DNA from: Infirmifilum lucidum
GTDB taxonomy: Archaea; Thermoproteota; Thermoprotei; Thermofilales; Thermofilaceae
DNA length: 64,000 nt
NCBI RefSeq assembly: GCF_014876775.1
Contig: NZ_CP062310.1
Coordinates: 434,001 to 498,000 of the forward strand
Direction: 5' to 3'
In this document: in pieces, positions 1-8,271 of the stretch
Position numbering within the stretch: the first letter of the stretch is position 1
Layout of the letters: every line of letters begins with the position of its first letter
The notes under the pieces: generated by a model
Databases searched by the model: none
Told to the model about the DNA's origin: nothing
The model's input: only the letters and a program-made list of their open reading frames with translations
Position numbers and translations under genes: made by a program

Positions 1-37
1 GCGAGCCTGAACACGTAGTAAATAAAGCTATCGTTTT

Positions 38-1303
38 CTAGCCGTAACGCTCCGCGTAGAATTTCATGTAGTACTTCCTCTCCTCCGCTGTTGACTCGTG
101 TATGTGTCTCAGGACTGCGATTTCTTCTTGGGAGAGCTTCCTCCCTCTTCTCTCCATCATCCTGTTAATCGCGGCTAGCGCCTCGTCAAGCGGTATTTCC
201 TCCAGCCTCCTCCTGTAGAAGCGCGTGAAGCTCGGTATGTATTTCGGGGCCATTTCTGGTGCAATGACGTTCGACGCTACTCCAATTATTGTCCCGGCAT
301 TGAGCATTGTCCCGATGCTTACCCTTGCGTGGTCGCCGATAAACGACCCAACCTTGATTTCGCCGGTTCTGATAGACCCTTTCAGGGTATACAATACGAT
401 CTCGCCGTAATCGTTCCTGAGGTTACCGGTTATCGCCCCGGCCGCTATGTTGACCCACTCCCCAACATAGGAGTCCCCGAGGAATCCGTCGTGGGCCTTG
501 TTACTGTGCCCGTGTACAATGCTCTCAGAAACTTCTCCGCCGATCCTGCACTTCTCACCGATGCTTGTACCAGCCCTTATTACCGTCGAGGCCCTAACAG
601 TCGTCCCGGCCCCGATGTACGCTGGCCCCTCTATGTACGTGAATGAACCTACTACTGCTCCGGCCTCGATGATCACCGGACCCTTGCTCGTGTCAACAGT
701 GACAGGCGGGATTACCCTGCTCTCAGGGTGAACGTAAAGACGGGAGGGCTCCCCGACTAGGCTTACACCGCTAGGGGTGGCTGGAGTCCAGGGAAGGCGT
801 TTAGCTTCGCGCGGTATAGTGGCGTGCGCGAGCCTAGGGAGATCCCAGAGCCTGATCACCGTAAGCGCTTCCTTCAACTCCTGTGCCCCGAGCCTAGTCG
901 AGGCCTCGGCTACTACTTCCGCCGCATTGGAGGGCTCGTCTATCACGAGCTCCCTTATGCAGGCGTAGACAAGCTTACCCCTGTAGAAGTAGGCCTCGCC
1001 GAAGCCGCATTCCACCCCTCCCAGGGGGATGTAGCTCGCGTTTACAGCGATGACGTTCCGCAGGCGGCCCTTCAAGTTTACAGGTATGCCTGTCTGCCTG
1101 AACACCAGCTCTGCGAGGTAAGGCCTCGTATAAAGGACGCTAGGTGTGCCCAGGGTTAGTTTTATCTCCTCTAGTACTGTCCTAGGGCCGGCTTTGAGGA
1201 GGAAAACAGGGCGGGTAAGGGTTAGCGGCTCTAGGTTTGCCGCGTCCTCGGGGCTTTCGAAAACCACTAGGGTTCTCTCCCTTCCTTCAGCGATAGTGAA
1301 CAC
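38..1303 (-). CDS. GlmU-like sugar-phosphate nucleotidyltransferase with left-handed beta-helix
   Basis: 421 residues with a GTG start. The N-terminal stretch around residues 23-36 (LEPLTLTRPVFLL) matches the start of the putative sugar nucleotidyltransferase family known as the alternative bacterial GlmU. Roughly residues 185-360 are Gly/Ile/Val-rich hexapeptide repeats of a left-handed beta-helix, as in GlmU acyltransferase domains. By family it should make or acetylate an NDP-sugar such as UDP-GlcNAc in the cytoplasm; the exact substrate is not readable. It lies downstream of, and on the same strand as, the PhoU-like gene with a gap of about 26 bases, so the two may be cotranscribed. Confidence 0.72.
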   Translation of the reverse strand: MFTIAEGRERTLVVFESPEDAANLEPLTLTRPVFLLKAGPRTVLEEIKLTLGTPSVLYTRPYLAELVFRQTGIPVNLKGRLRNVIAVNASYIPLGGVECGFGEAYFYRGKLVYACIRELVIDEPSNAAEVVAEASTRLGAQELKEALTVIRLWDLPRLAHATIPREAKRLPWTPATPSGVSLVGEPSRLYVHPESRVIPPVTVDTSKGPVIIEAGAVVGSFTYIEGPAYIGAGTTVRASTVIRAGTSIGEKCRIGGEVSESIVHGHSNKAHDGFLGDSYVGEWVNIAAGAITGNLRNDYGEIVLYTLKGSIRTGEIKVGSFIGDHARVSIGTMLNAGTIIGVASNVIAPEMAPKYIPSFTRFYRRRLEEIPLDEALAAINRMMERRGRKLSQEEIAVLRHIHESTAEERKYYMKFYAERYG

Positions 1304-1329
1304 CTATTAGAAGTGTATAGCCTGCGAAA

Positions 1330-2289
1330 TTAAGGTTGCGATATGTAGTTTGAAAACTCTTCGAAGACCTCCATCTCAACTCTTGACTCCAGCATGTCGA
1401 GCGCTAGGGACAGTATGTTCCCGACCAGGTGGTCTAGGAGGCTTGAGGGCTCGAAGTGGCTGAAATAGTCCCTGTAGGCTTTCATTATCTCGAGCTTAGC
1501 CCCCTCCTCGCCCGTCTTGAAGGCTCTTACGGCGTTCTCGAAGGAAGACCTTATCAGCTGGACGTAGTCTGCGCTTATGTTCACTAGGTGGGCTATCCTA
1601 GCTATGCTCGCTATCACGTCTCCAACTCTCTCCAGGGTCTTCCCGTAATTGAAGAGGGGGAGTAGGAGGGCCTTATTCCGGACGCCTACTTTCGGAGAGT
1701 ACCAGCTGTACATTATGGATAAGGCTACCTGTCGGCTTAGGAGGAAGTAGAACTTGTCTATTTCCTCGTCTCTCTCTATGATGTCCCTGAGGTACGACGT
1801 ATCGCCCGTAGCTACGAACTCCTCTAAATCCCTTATGCTATTGAGTACTAGAACCTCCATCCTGCCCAAGACCTTCGGTATCTCAATCAAGGACGCGTCA
1901 GCAACCATCTGCAGGAGGATGTAGTCAGACCCTTCCTCGAACACTTCGAGGCCAACAAGCCTCTTAAGGGTCTTTCGCACGCTGTCGCGGAGCTCTGGAG
2001 TCACTCTCCCCGACCTCGAGACGACCTTGATAGAAGTGTATCCCGCCTGATAGAGCGCTATAATCATTCTTTCAAGGGAGTCCTCGTCCCCAGGCGTCGC
2101 CTCCAGCACTTTCACCTCCTCCTTGAACTGCTCGTGCCGTCGCACCGGAGATATTAATAGATAGTTGTCGTAGTCCTCGACGAAGACGGTGTCCCCCTCC
2201 TTCAGGTTGTTCTTCTCGACCCATGTTCTAGGCAGTGTTATCGACAGGCTCGCTCTTCCCAGCCTGATTATTCTCCTGGCCAGACTCAT
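1330..2289 (-). CDS. phoU: AbrB/SpoVT-PhoU phosphate uptake regulator
   Basis: Archaeal PhoU-type protein of 319 residues. A SpoVT/AbrB DNA-binding swapped-hairpin domain occupies about residues 1-50 (IRLGRASLSITLPRTWV), followed by helical PhoU repeats from about 110 to the end. Such proteins are thought to tie DNA binding to phosphate transporter state; the likely partner is the pst cluster at 12.3-16 kb, which lacks its own phoU. I chose the ATG at 2289 rather than 2298 because an AT-rich TATA-like element (2311-2320) lies about 27 bases upstream, the leaderless spacing used elsewhere here. The earlier ATG is part of a palindrome just upstream. Divergent from guaB. Confidence 0.85.
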   Translation of the reverse strand: MSLARRIIRLGRASLSITLPRTWVEKNNLKEGDTVFVEDYDNYLLISPVRRHEQFKEEVKVLEATPGDEDSLERMIIALYQAGYTSIKVVSRSGRVTPELRDSVRKTLKRLVGLEVFEEGSDYILLQMVADASLIEIPKVLGRMEVLVLNSIRDLEEFVATGDTSYLRDIIERDEEIDKFYFLLSRQVALSIMYSWYSPKVGVRNKALLLPLFNYGKTLERVGDVIASIARIAHLVNISADYVQLIRSSFENAVRAFKTGEEGAKLEIMKAYRDYFSHFEPSSLLDHLVGNILSLALDMLESRVEMEVFEEFSNYISQP

Positions 2290-2295
2290 ACATAA

Positions 2296-2309
2296 CATGT
2301 ATATACATG
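2296..2309. promoter_or_regulatory. 14-bp perfect palindrome at the phoU promoter
   Basis: CATGTATATACATG is a perfect inverted repeat lying between the TATA-like element and the chosen phoU start. AbrB-type proteins bind as dimers, so this is a plausible autoregulatory operator; that role is inference. No identical copy was seen before the pst genes. Confidence 0.4.
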
Positions 2310-2341
2310 CATTAATAAATTAGTTTTGTATAGGGAGTACA

Positions 2342-2347
2342 CTTATA
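2342..2347 (+). promoter_or_regulatory. TATA box of the guaB operon
   Basis: CTTATA centred about 27 bases before the guaB ATG, the spacing expected for an archaeal leaderless transcript. No Shine-Dalgarno sequence precedes the ATG. Confidence 0.5.
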
Positions 2348-2371
2348 GGCTTAGTACTGTGCTGTTTTAAC

Positions 2372-3421
2372 ATGGAACTGCTTGTAGAGAAACTCAAGAA
2401 TGCAGAACTCGCTCTGAGCTTCGACGACGTGCTACTGCTACCCAGGTACTCTGACGTCAGACTAGACGAAATCGACATATCCACGAGAATAGCTCCCGGC
2501 CTAACCCTAAAGATCCCCATCATAAGCTCCCCAATGGATACTGTTACAGGTAGAGAAATGGTTCTGTCGCTGGGGAGGCTCGGGGGGCTTGGAGTACTCC
2601 CTAGGAACCTCCCACTCGAGGAGGCTTTCTCCGTGGTGAGGGAGGCTGTCGACGAGAAGATACCTGTGGGTGTCGCTGTGGGACCATTCGACGACGAGAG
2701 GGTTGGTAAGCTCCTGGACGTGGGTGTCTCCATAATCGTCGTAGATACTGCCCACGGGCACAGCAGGAACGTCATAGAGGCGACAAAGAGGTACGTGGCC
2801 CTAGGCGCTAAGGTCATGGCCGGGAACATTGTCACGGGAGAGGCCGCAGAGGCCCTCATCGCGGCCGGCGCCTCCTCGCTTAGAGTCGGTGTAGGCCCCG
2901 GGCACGCCTGTACGACGCGCGAAGTCGCCGGTGTCGGCCGCCCCCAGCTCAGCGCCATAGCAGAAGTTGCCGACGCAGCCCGGAGCTACGGCGTTTCCGT
3001 CGTGGCAGACGGCGGCATAGAGAAGCCGGCAGACGCAGTGAAAGCCCTGGCTGTGGGCGCCGACGCCGTGATGCTGGGGTACCTCCTAGCCGGTACAGAC
3101 GAAGCCCCGGGGGCTCTCGTAGTGAGAGACGGGAAGTGCTTCAAGGTGTACAGAGGGATGGGGAGCCGTAGCGCGCTTGCGAGCGGGTCTACGAGGTACG
3201 GGGAGTTCAAGAGAGTACCTGAAGGCGTAGAGGGACTTGTCGAGTGTAGGGGCAGCGTGGCTAGAGTCGTTGAGTGGATAACTGGCGGGATAAGACAAGG
3301 GATGGGGTACGTTGGAGCCAGGAGCCTAGCTGAGCTCAGGGAAAAGAGCGTCTTTGTTAGGCTTACAGGCGCCGGTGTAAGGGAGAGCGGGCCTAGAGGC
3401 TTATTCGAGGTGAGGTATTGA
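2372..3421 (+). CDS. guaB: IMP dehydrogenase without CBS domains
   Basis: Oxidises IMP to XMP with NAD+, the first committed step to GMP. The barrel shows SSPMDTVT near residue 52, the DTAHGHS loop near 125, the catalytic loop GPGHACTT with Cys180, the YRGMGS phosphate loop and an Arg-Tyr pair in the flap. At 349 residues it is about 130 shorter than most IMPDHs because the CBS pair normally inserted after residue 80 or so is absent. The usual Ser of the GPGSxCTT motif is His here. GMP reductase is the main alternative, but the adjacent guaA favours IMPDH. First gene of the guaB - amidohydrolase - guaA operon. Confidence 0.88.
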   Translation: MELLVEKLKNAELALSFDDVLLLPRYSDVRLDEIDISTRIAPGLTLKIPIISSPMDTVTGREMVLSLGRLGGLGVLPRNLPLEEAFSVVREAVDEKIPVGVAVGPFDDERVGKLLDVGVSIIVVDTAHGHSRNVIEATKRYVALGAKVMAGNIVTGEAAEALIAAGASSLRVGVGPGHACTTREVAGVGRPQLSAIAEVADAARSYGVSVVADGGIEKPADAVKALAVGADAVMLGYLLAGTDEAPGALVVRDGKCFKVYRGMGSRSALASGSTRYGEFKRVPEGVEGLVECRGSVARVVEWITGGIRQGMGYVGARSLAELREKSVFVRLTGAGVRESGPRGLFEVRY

Positions 3422-4515
3422 TGGGAGTTGTAGAGGTTGGCGAGTTCTTTGACCACGGCGTCCTGAGGAGGAACGTGAAGATAGTGTACGGGGGGCGCGA
3501 AGACCTGTTTTTCGAGAGTGCAGTTTCCCCTGGGTTCGCCGACGCGCACGCACACCCGCAGGTCGTGGATGTCGGCGGGCCTGGCTTGTGGAGACACTCC
3601 TATGAGTGGCTCGAGAATAGGAGGCTTAGAGTAGACGAGGCCGGTATAAGGAGGGACAGAGAGCTCTCGTCGATGCTGGCCATGGCCGCTATCCTATCCT
3701 CGCTGGTCGACGGAGCTACTCTCGTCGCCCTGACGGGGAGCCTCGAGGGTAACGTAGCGGCCCTCTTAGCACTACCAGTTGCACCGCGTGTCGTACTACT
3801 GCCTACAGTTATGGAGAGCGACGGGTGGAGTACGCCGGAGCATGTTTACGCCGAGTACGTGCGCAACCTCTCAAGGTGGGACGGGTACTTCAACATGGGG
3901 TTCTTCGTGCACTCGTTGAGGAAAGCCGGGAAATCTTACCTGTTGGCGTCCTACAAGACGGCTACGAAGCTCGGCGTACCCTTCGCTCTCCACCTCTCGG
4001 AGGGCGTCGACGAGAGTAGAGCTCTAGTCGAAGTGCTTGGAGAAGCTCCGAGGAACGTCATAGCCGTCCACTGCATCGAGGGGGCCGAGAACTGCAAGCA
4101 GTTGGGGCTAAGGGTTGTCCACTGTCCTACATCCAACCTCTACCTGTACGGTAGGACGCTTAAGGGCCTGGAATTCTTCGACTCACTGGGCAGTGACTGG
4201 CCGCTTGTCACGGGCTCTATACTCGCGGCTTACAGGGACGCTGTCCGCGTACACGGCCCAAGCCTGGAGCTCCTCAGGAAGGCGACTTCTGGGGGCTATA
4301 GGGTTTTCGGCATGAACGGCGTGGGCGATATCGTTGCGTTCGACGAGGGCCTCGACAAGGTTATTAGGGGTGAGGCGAGGCCTAAGGCTGTTATTGTGAG
4401 TGGGCAGTTAGTAGTCGGCGAAGGAGCCATTCCCCGGATGGGTATTGGGAGGAGAGATATTGAAAAGCTTAAAGAAGAAGCTGTGAGGCTGGCTTTTGAA
4501 AGGTATGGAGTCTAG
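3421..4515 (+). CDS. Amidohydrolase of the deaminase (ATZ/TRZ) type inside the GMP operon
   Basis: 364 residues. The metal-binding set of the amidohydrolase superfamily is visible: HAHP near residue 40, HLSEG near 192, VHC near 216 and a late Asp (LGSDWP). It is therefore probably an active metal-dependent hydrolase or deaminase in the cytoplasm. The substrate is not evident. Its place between guaB and guaA, overlapping guaB by one base (TGATG) and guaA by 11, suggests purine salvage such as guanine or guanosine deamination, which is inference from context. The ATG at 3421 is preferred to a TTG three bases upstream. Confidence 0.72.
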   Translation: MGVVEVGEFFDHGVLRRNVKIVYGGREDLFFESAVSPGFADAHAHPQVVDVGGPGLWRHSYEWLENRRLRVDEAGIRRDRELSSMLAMAAILSSLVDGATLVALTGSLEGNVAALLALPVAPRVVLLPTVMESDGWSTPEHVYAEYVRNLSRWDGYFNMGFFVHSLRKAGKSYLLASYKTATKLGVPFALHLSEGVDESRALVEVLGEAPRNVIAVHCIEGAENCKQLGLRVVHCPTSNLYLYGRTLKGLEFFDSLGSDWPLVTGSILAAYRDAVRVHGPSLELLRKATSGGYRVFGMNGVGDIVAFDEGLDKVIRGEARPKAVIVSGQLVVGEGAIPRMGIGRRDIEKLKEEAVRLAFERYGV

Positions 4516-6070
4516 AAGGAGTAGCGTGGCCGTACTGGACTTCGGCGGCCAGTACGCCCACCTTATTGCGAGGAGAGTTAGAGAACTGAACTTCTACTCA
4601 GTACTCGTCCCGTACGACGTTACCCTCGACGAATTCCTGCAGGCCAGCCCGCTCGCCGTCATATTCTCCGGGGGCCCTGCAAGCATATATGTTGAGGGTA
4701 GCCCCAAGCCGAGGAGAGAGGTTTTCGAGTACATAATCAACAACAGGATGCCTCTCCTAGGCATATGCTACGGCCACCAGCTTATAGCCAGCATGCTCGG
4801 CGGGCGCGTGGCGCGGAAAGATAAAGCCGAGTATGGCCTAAGCGTGTTGAGAGTGCTTACAGGCGACCCTATCTTTCACGGAACGCCGGCTTCCCAGAGG
4901 GTGTGGATGTCCCACCGCGACGCTGTTGTCTGGCTCCCTGAAGAGCTCGAAGTCATAGCCTCCACGGACTACTCCGAAGTAGCCGCTTTCCGCCACAAGA
5001 CACTGCCGGTCTACGGCGTGCAATTCCACCCCGAGGTCAGGCACACCGAGTACGGCAGAGTAATCCTCGACAACTTTCTCAGGAGGGTGGCAGGGCTGAA
5101 GCCCAACTGGTTCGTGGAGGACGTGGCCGCAGAGGTGATTTCCGACCTGCGGAGAAGGCTGAGCGGTAAAGCCCTAGTAGCAGTTAGTGGCGGTGTCGAC
5201 TCCCTGACAGCGGCTGTGATGGTTCAGAGGGCTATCGGCAGTGACAACATCTACGTCGTGCACGTCAACACAGGGCTACTGCGCGAGAGCGAGAGCGATC
5301 GGACGTTGAAGACTCTGGAGAAGCTGGGGTTTAAGAACGTGTTCTATGTGGACGCTAGCAGGCTCTTCCTGGAGAGGCTTAGGGGCGTTACAGACCCAGA
5401 GGAGAAGAGGAGGATTATAGCCAAGACTTTTGCAGAAGTGTTCGCGGAGAAGGCGCTGGAGCTAAACCGGAAAGTGGGGGGTTTCAAGTACCTCGTCCAG
5501 GGCACAATATACCCGGATAGAGTTGAGAGTGGAGCGACTGGGAAGGCTACAGCCAGGATTAAGAGCCACCATAACGTGGTTATGGAGGCTATACCTGGCC
5601 TAGAGATCGTTGAGCCGTTGTCTGAGTTCTATAAGGATGAAGTGCGGAAGATAGCCAGGAGCCTAGGCATACCGGACGAGATCGTAACGCAGCACCCATT
5701 CCCGGGTCCCGGCCTCGCCGTCAGGATAGTAGGCGAGGTCACAGAGGAGAAGCTTAGAATACTGCGGAAGGCAACAAGGATAGTAGAGGAGGAGTTTAGG
5801 AAGTCGGGCTTCTATGAAAGGGTGTGGCAGGCCTTCCCCGCGCTTCTCTCAATTAGGACAGTGGGGGTTAAGGGGGACGAGAGGAGCTACGAGTATGCCC
5901 TAGCCCTACGCGTGGTGGAGAGCGAGGACGCCATGACCGCCAGTTTCGCCAAGCTGCCGTGGGAGTTCCTCGAGCACGTTGCTGAGAGGCTCGTAAATGA
6001 GGTTGAAGGCGTCAATAGAGTGCTCTACGACATCACGCACAAGCCACCTGCTACGATAGAGTTCGAGTAG
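4505..6070 (+). CDS. guaA: GMP synthase (glutamine-hydrolysing), single chain
   Basis: Converts XMP to GMP using glutamine and ATP. Residues 1-190 form a class I glutamine amidotransferase with catalytic Cys88 (GICYGHQL) and the FHPE triad motif. The ATP pyrophosphatase domain follows with the SGGVDS P-loop near residue 230, and the protein ends with the typical C-terminal dimerisation domain (KPPATIEFE). Many archaea split these activities into two subunits, but here they are fused (521 residues). The ATG at 4505 overlaps the end of the preceding gene; a TTG at 4496 is the only other candidate. Confidence 0.95.
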   Translation: MESRRSSVAVLDFGGQYAHLIARRVRELNFYSVLVPYDVTLDEFLQASPLAVIFSGGPASIYVEGSPKPRREVFEYIINNRMPLLGICYGHQLIASMLGGRVARKDKAEYGLSVLRVLTGDPIFHGTPASQRVWMSHRDAVVWLPEELEVIASTDYSEVAAFRHKTLPVYGVQFHPEVRHTEYGRVILDNFLRRVAGLKPNWFVEDVAAEVISDLRRRLSGKALVAVSGGVDSLTAAVMVQRAIGSDNIYVVHVNTGLLRESESDRTLKTLEKLGFKNVFYVDASRLFLERLRGVTDPEEKRRIIAKTFAEVFAEKALELNRKVGGFKYLVQGTIYPDRVESGATGKATARIKSHHNVVMEAIPGLEIVEPLSEFYKDEVRKIARSLGIPDEIVTQHPFPGPGLAVRIVGEVTEEKLRILRKATRIVEEEFRKSGFYERVWQAFPALLSIRTVGVKGDERSYEYALALRVVESEDAMTASFAKLPWEFLEHVAERLVNEVEGVNRVLYDITHKPPATIEFE

Positions 6071-6078
6071 CGGTAAAC

Positions 6079-6089
6079 CTTTATTTTTT
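6079..6089 (+). terminator. T-rich terminator after guaA
   Basis: A run of thymines (CTTTATTTTTT) starts nine bases after the guaA stop, the usual form of archaeal intrinsic termination. It precedes a separate small regulator gene. Confidence 0.4.
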
Positions 6090-6120
6090 CCGGGCAGAGA
6101 GATAAGCCTAGAGAGGCTGC

Positions 6121-6447
6121 ATGCACGGCCCACCTTGGATCTGGCGCAAAGGCTGCAGGAGGGGCAGGCCGCCTAAGGGGAGGTGGATCTGGGGATCCAT
6201 CCCGAGGGTGTCTTTTATCCCCGTCGACGAGAACGGGGTGGAACTGCCGGGTGAGCCGATCGTGCTCACGCCCGACGAGGTCGAGGCTCTTAGGCTCGTG
6301 TACCTCGAAGACCTCACACAGGACGAGGCTGCCGCCAAGATGGGGGTTTCACGAGGTACGCTTTGGAGAACAGTAGAGTCGGCCAGGAAGAAGCTGGTTC
6401 AGGCGTTAGTTGAGAAGAGGCCTATAATTATAATTAAAGTATCTTGA
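6121..6447 (+). CDS. DUF134/UPF0251 family DNA-binding protein
   Basis: 108 residues with the family's N-terminal signature (RGRPPKGR followed by FxP) and a sigma-70 region 4-like helix-turn-helix around residues 58-92 (LTQDEAAAKMGVSRGTLWR). This family is widespread in archaea and anaerobic bacteria and is predicted to bind DNA; no target is known to me. It follows guaA on the same strand after a T-rich stretch, so it is probably transcribed separately. Confidence 0.85.
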   Translation: MHGPPWIWRKGCRRGRPPKGRWIWGSIPRVSFIPVDENGVELPGEPIVLTPDEVEALRLVYLEDLTQDEAAAKMGVSRGTLWRTVESARKKLVQALVEKRPIIIIKVS

Positions 6448-6448
6448 G

Positions 6449-6507
6449 ATTTCAGACTTGTCACCATACCCCATCCCCTCGGGCATTGGAGTCATTCATC
6501 ATCGAGT
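6449..6507 (-). ncRNA. Candidate box C/D sRNA
   Basis: On the minus strand a perfect extended C box GATGATGA (6503-6496) is followed after 40 bases by a perfect D box CTGA (6455-6452). That spacing fits two 12-13 nt guides plus internal D' and C' boxes. A CCGA (D'-like) and a GGATGG (C'-like) element sit between them. The gene lies in the gap between DUF134 and the radical SAM gene, about 26 bases past the latter's stop. I could not match the guides to an rRNA site, so the target is unknown; tRNAs are possible. Confidence 0.5.
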
Positions 6508-6533
6508 ACAAATTGCCTTGGGAGGATAAAAGG

Positions 6534-8084
6534 CTACCTTCGGGTTGCTTGTACAGCTAGTGCTGGCTGCGGCCTTAGCAGGGCTGAGGTGCCCTGTTCT
6601 CTCATTAAGCTTTCTAGCTCCTTCGTCTTCGACTTGACGTAGAGGAGGAATGCCTTAAAGAGAAGTCTCAAGGGCAAGTGTTTCGGCGACCTGAAATACA
6701 TTTTGAAGGCGATTTCCTCGCCCCACTTCAGCGAGTGCTGCAGTGCACGCCACATGACTTCTACGTGGGCCTCGGTGACCCTGTCCCTTATGAAGCCCTC
6801 GTGGTTCTTGAGGTAGCCCATCGGGACGAAGAACATCGGTACTACGAGGCTCCTGTAGTCCTTTATCTTATCTAACAGCTCGGCGGTTTGCCTCAAGTCG
6901 TCTTCCGTCTCGCCGGGGATGCCGAGGATTAGCGTCAAGGCCGGAACTATGCGGTTGTCGTGCATTATGGCTAGCGCGTCCTCGACGACTTCATGCCACT
7001 TCTCGATCGGGTAGGGTGCTGCCTTGCCCGGCATTATTAGCCTGGCAAGCCTCAGCGAGCCCGTCTCGAGCCCGACCTGGACGCCAAGCCAGTCCTGGTG
7101 GTCGTCGTATATTATCTCGGTTAGCCTGGTTATCAGCCTGTACTTCTCCTCTGCGTACTTCACTCCAGCTAGGGTAACGTGGCTCCATGCCAGAGTCTTG
7201 TAGTACCTCTTAACGAGGCTGTGGAGCTTTATGAGTGCGCCGGGGTTAGGCTCGATGCCCCTAGCGCCGTACAGGAGGACGTCCTCTGAGTGTATGACTC
7301 CTGAACGTATACCCGCCTTCACGTTCACCTGTAGTTCTTTCTCTATCTTCTCCAGTGGATAGTACCTCAGCGGCCTGAGCGTTACGGGGCAGAACCTACA
7401 CCTCCTCGGACACCCCCTCATGATTTCGATAAGCCCGTTTATACTGGCGCCTTTTATCTCTGGGATCTCCTCGAGGCTTGGCGCGTCCTCTGGTCCTACG
7501 TAGACGTAGGCTGGCAGGTCGTCGCCCTCAAGGGCTTTTCGGACTATGTCGCCTATGACCCTTTCAGCCTCGCCGTCGACGACTGTGTCGACGCCGAACT
7601 CCCTCCAGTACTCGGTTTGCCAGAGCCACTGCCAGGCCGCGGGCCCTCCTGCTATGATCTTGAGGCCCCTCCTCTTAGCCTCCCGGATGCTCTGCATGCG
7701 CATGAGCCTCTTAAAGCTCCTGCTGTTGATGGGTTCCTGTCCCGTGATGGCCCACCACTCCACGCTTGGCGAGTTCATAGCGAAGTAGTCGTGGTGGCCG
7801 ACCATCAGCACTTTGGCGCTCTTGAGGTAGCGGTCAATGTAATCGGGGTCTATGATTGCTGCGTTGAAGCCCTCCTCGAGGAGCTTCGCCTCAACCTTCC
7901 TCAAGCCGTACGGGGCCTCGACAGGTCTCCCGTACTTGTCGACCTTAAGCTTTGGCGCGCTGAGCCACATCCAAGCCCACTCTGGCATCCCGACCGGCGG
8001 AGCTGTTGTGAAGAAGCCTATGAACTCCTTCCTGTGGTGGTTCGTCATCATGGAGCGGTCTGAGGTTATTATTACGTCAAACAC
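6534..8084 (-). CDS. Radical SAM protein with B12-binding-like N-terminal domain (COG1032/COG1031 type)
   Basis: 516 residues. The N-terminal ~190 residues look like a Rossmann-type cobalamin-binding fold (IIAGGPAAW, VDGEAE), although no DxHxxG motif is present. The radical SAM cluster motif CPRRCRFC lies near residue 226, followed by a TIM-barrel half. It should bind a 4Fe-4S cluster and S-adenosylmethionine; the reaction is unknown. Several archaeal lipid and RNA modification enzymes share this architecture. The GTG start overlaps the stop of the small upstream gene by eight bases and is preceded by a GGTGAGGA Shine-Dalgarno sequence, so the two are probably translationally coupled. Confidence 0.78.
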   Translation of the reverse strand: MFDVIITSDRSMMTNHHRKEFIGFFTTAPPVGMPEWAWMWLSAPKLKVDKYGRPVEAPYGLRKVEAKLLEEGFNAAIIDPDYIDRYLKSAKVLMVGHHDYFAMNSPSVEWWAITGQEPINSRSFKRLMRMQSIREAKRRGLKIIAGGPAAWQWLWQTEYWREFGVDTVVDGEAERVIGDIVRKALEGDDLPAYVYVGPEDAPSLEEIPEIKGASINGLIEIMRGCPRRCRFCPVTLRPLRYYPLEKIEKELQVNVKAGIRSGVIHSEDVLLYGARGIEPNPGALIKLHSLVKRYYKTLAWSHVTLAGVKYAEEKYRLITRLTEIIYDDHQDWLGVQVGLETGSLRLARLIMPGKAAPYPIEKWHEVVEDALAIMHDNRIVPALTLILGIPGETEDDLRQTAELLDKIKDYRSLVVPMFFVPMGYLKNHEGFIRDRVTEAHVEVMWRALQHSLKWGEEIAFKMYFRSPKHLPLRLLFKAFLLYVKSKTKELESLMREQGTSALLRPQPALAVQATRR

Positions 8085-8271
8085 TCCTCACCACCCTGAC
8101 TTCGATCGTGAAAGGTATTACCTCCCCAAGCGCCTCACGGACGACTTCGGCTGCCTCTGCGGGGTTCTGTGCAACAATCTCGAGTACTAGCCTCTTGACG
8201 CTGTTCCTCCTGGCTTCGCTTATAACTCTGAGGACGTCACTTTTTGAAGCCACTCTCGCTCTGAGCTCCAC
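8077..8271 (-). CDS. Small conserved-looking protein coupled to the radical SAM gene
   Basis: Not recognised. From a GTG at 8271 it encodes 64 residues with alternating beta and helix character and no cysteines. The open frame extends upstream to an ATG at 8337, deep inside the preceding regulator gene. The shorter form is preferred because it limits the overlap to about 35 bases. Its end carries the ribosome binding site of the radical SAM gene and overlaps that gene by eight bases, so it may encode a partner or leader peptide for it. The start is uncertain. Confidence 0.5.
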   Translation of the reverse strand: MELRARVASKSDVLRVISEARRNSVKRLVLEIVAQNPAEAAEVVREALGEVIPFTIEVRVVRSV

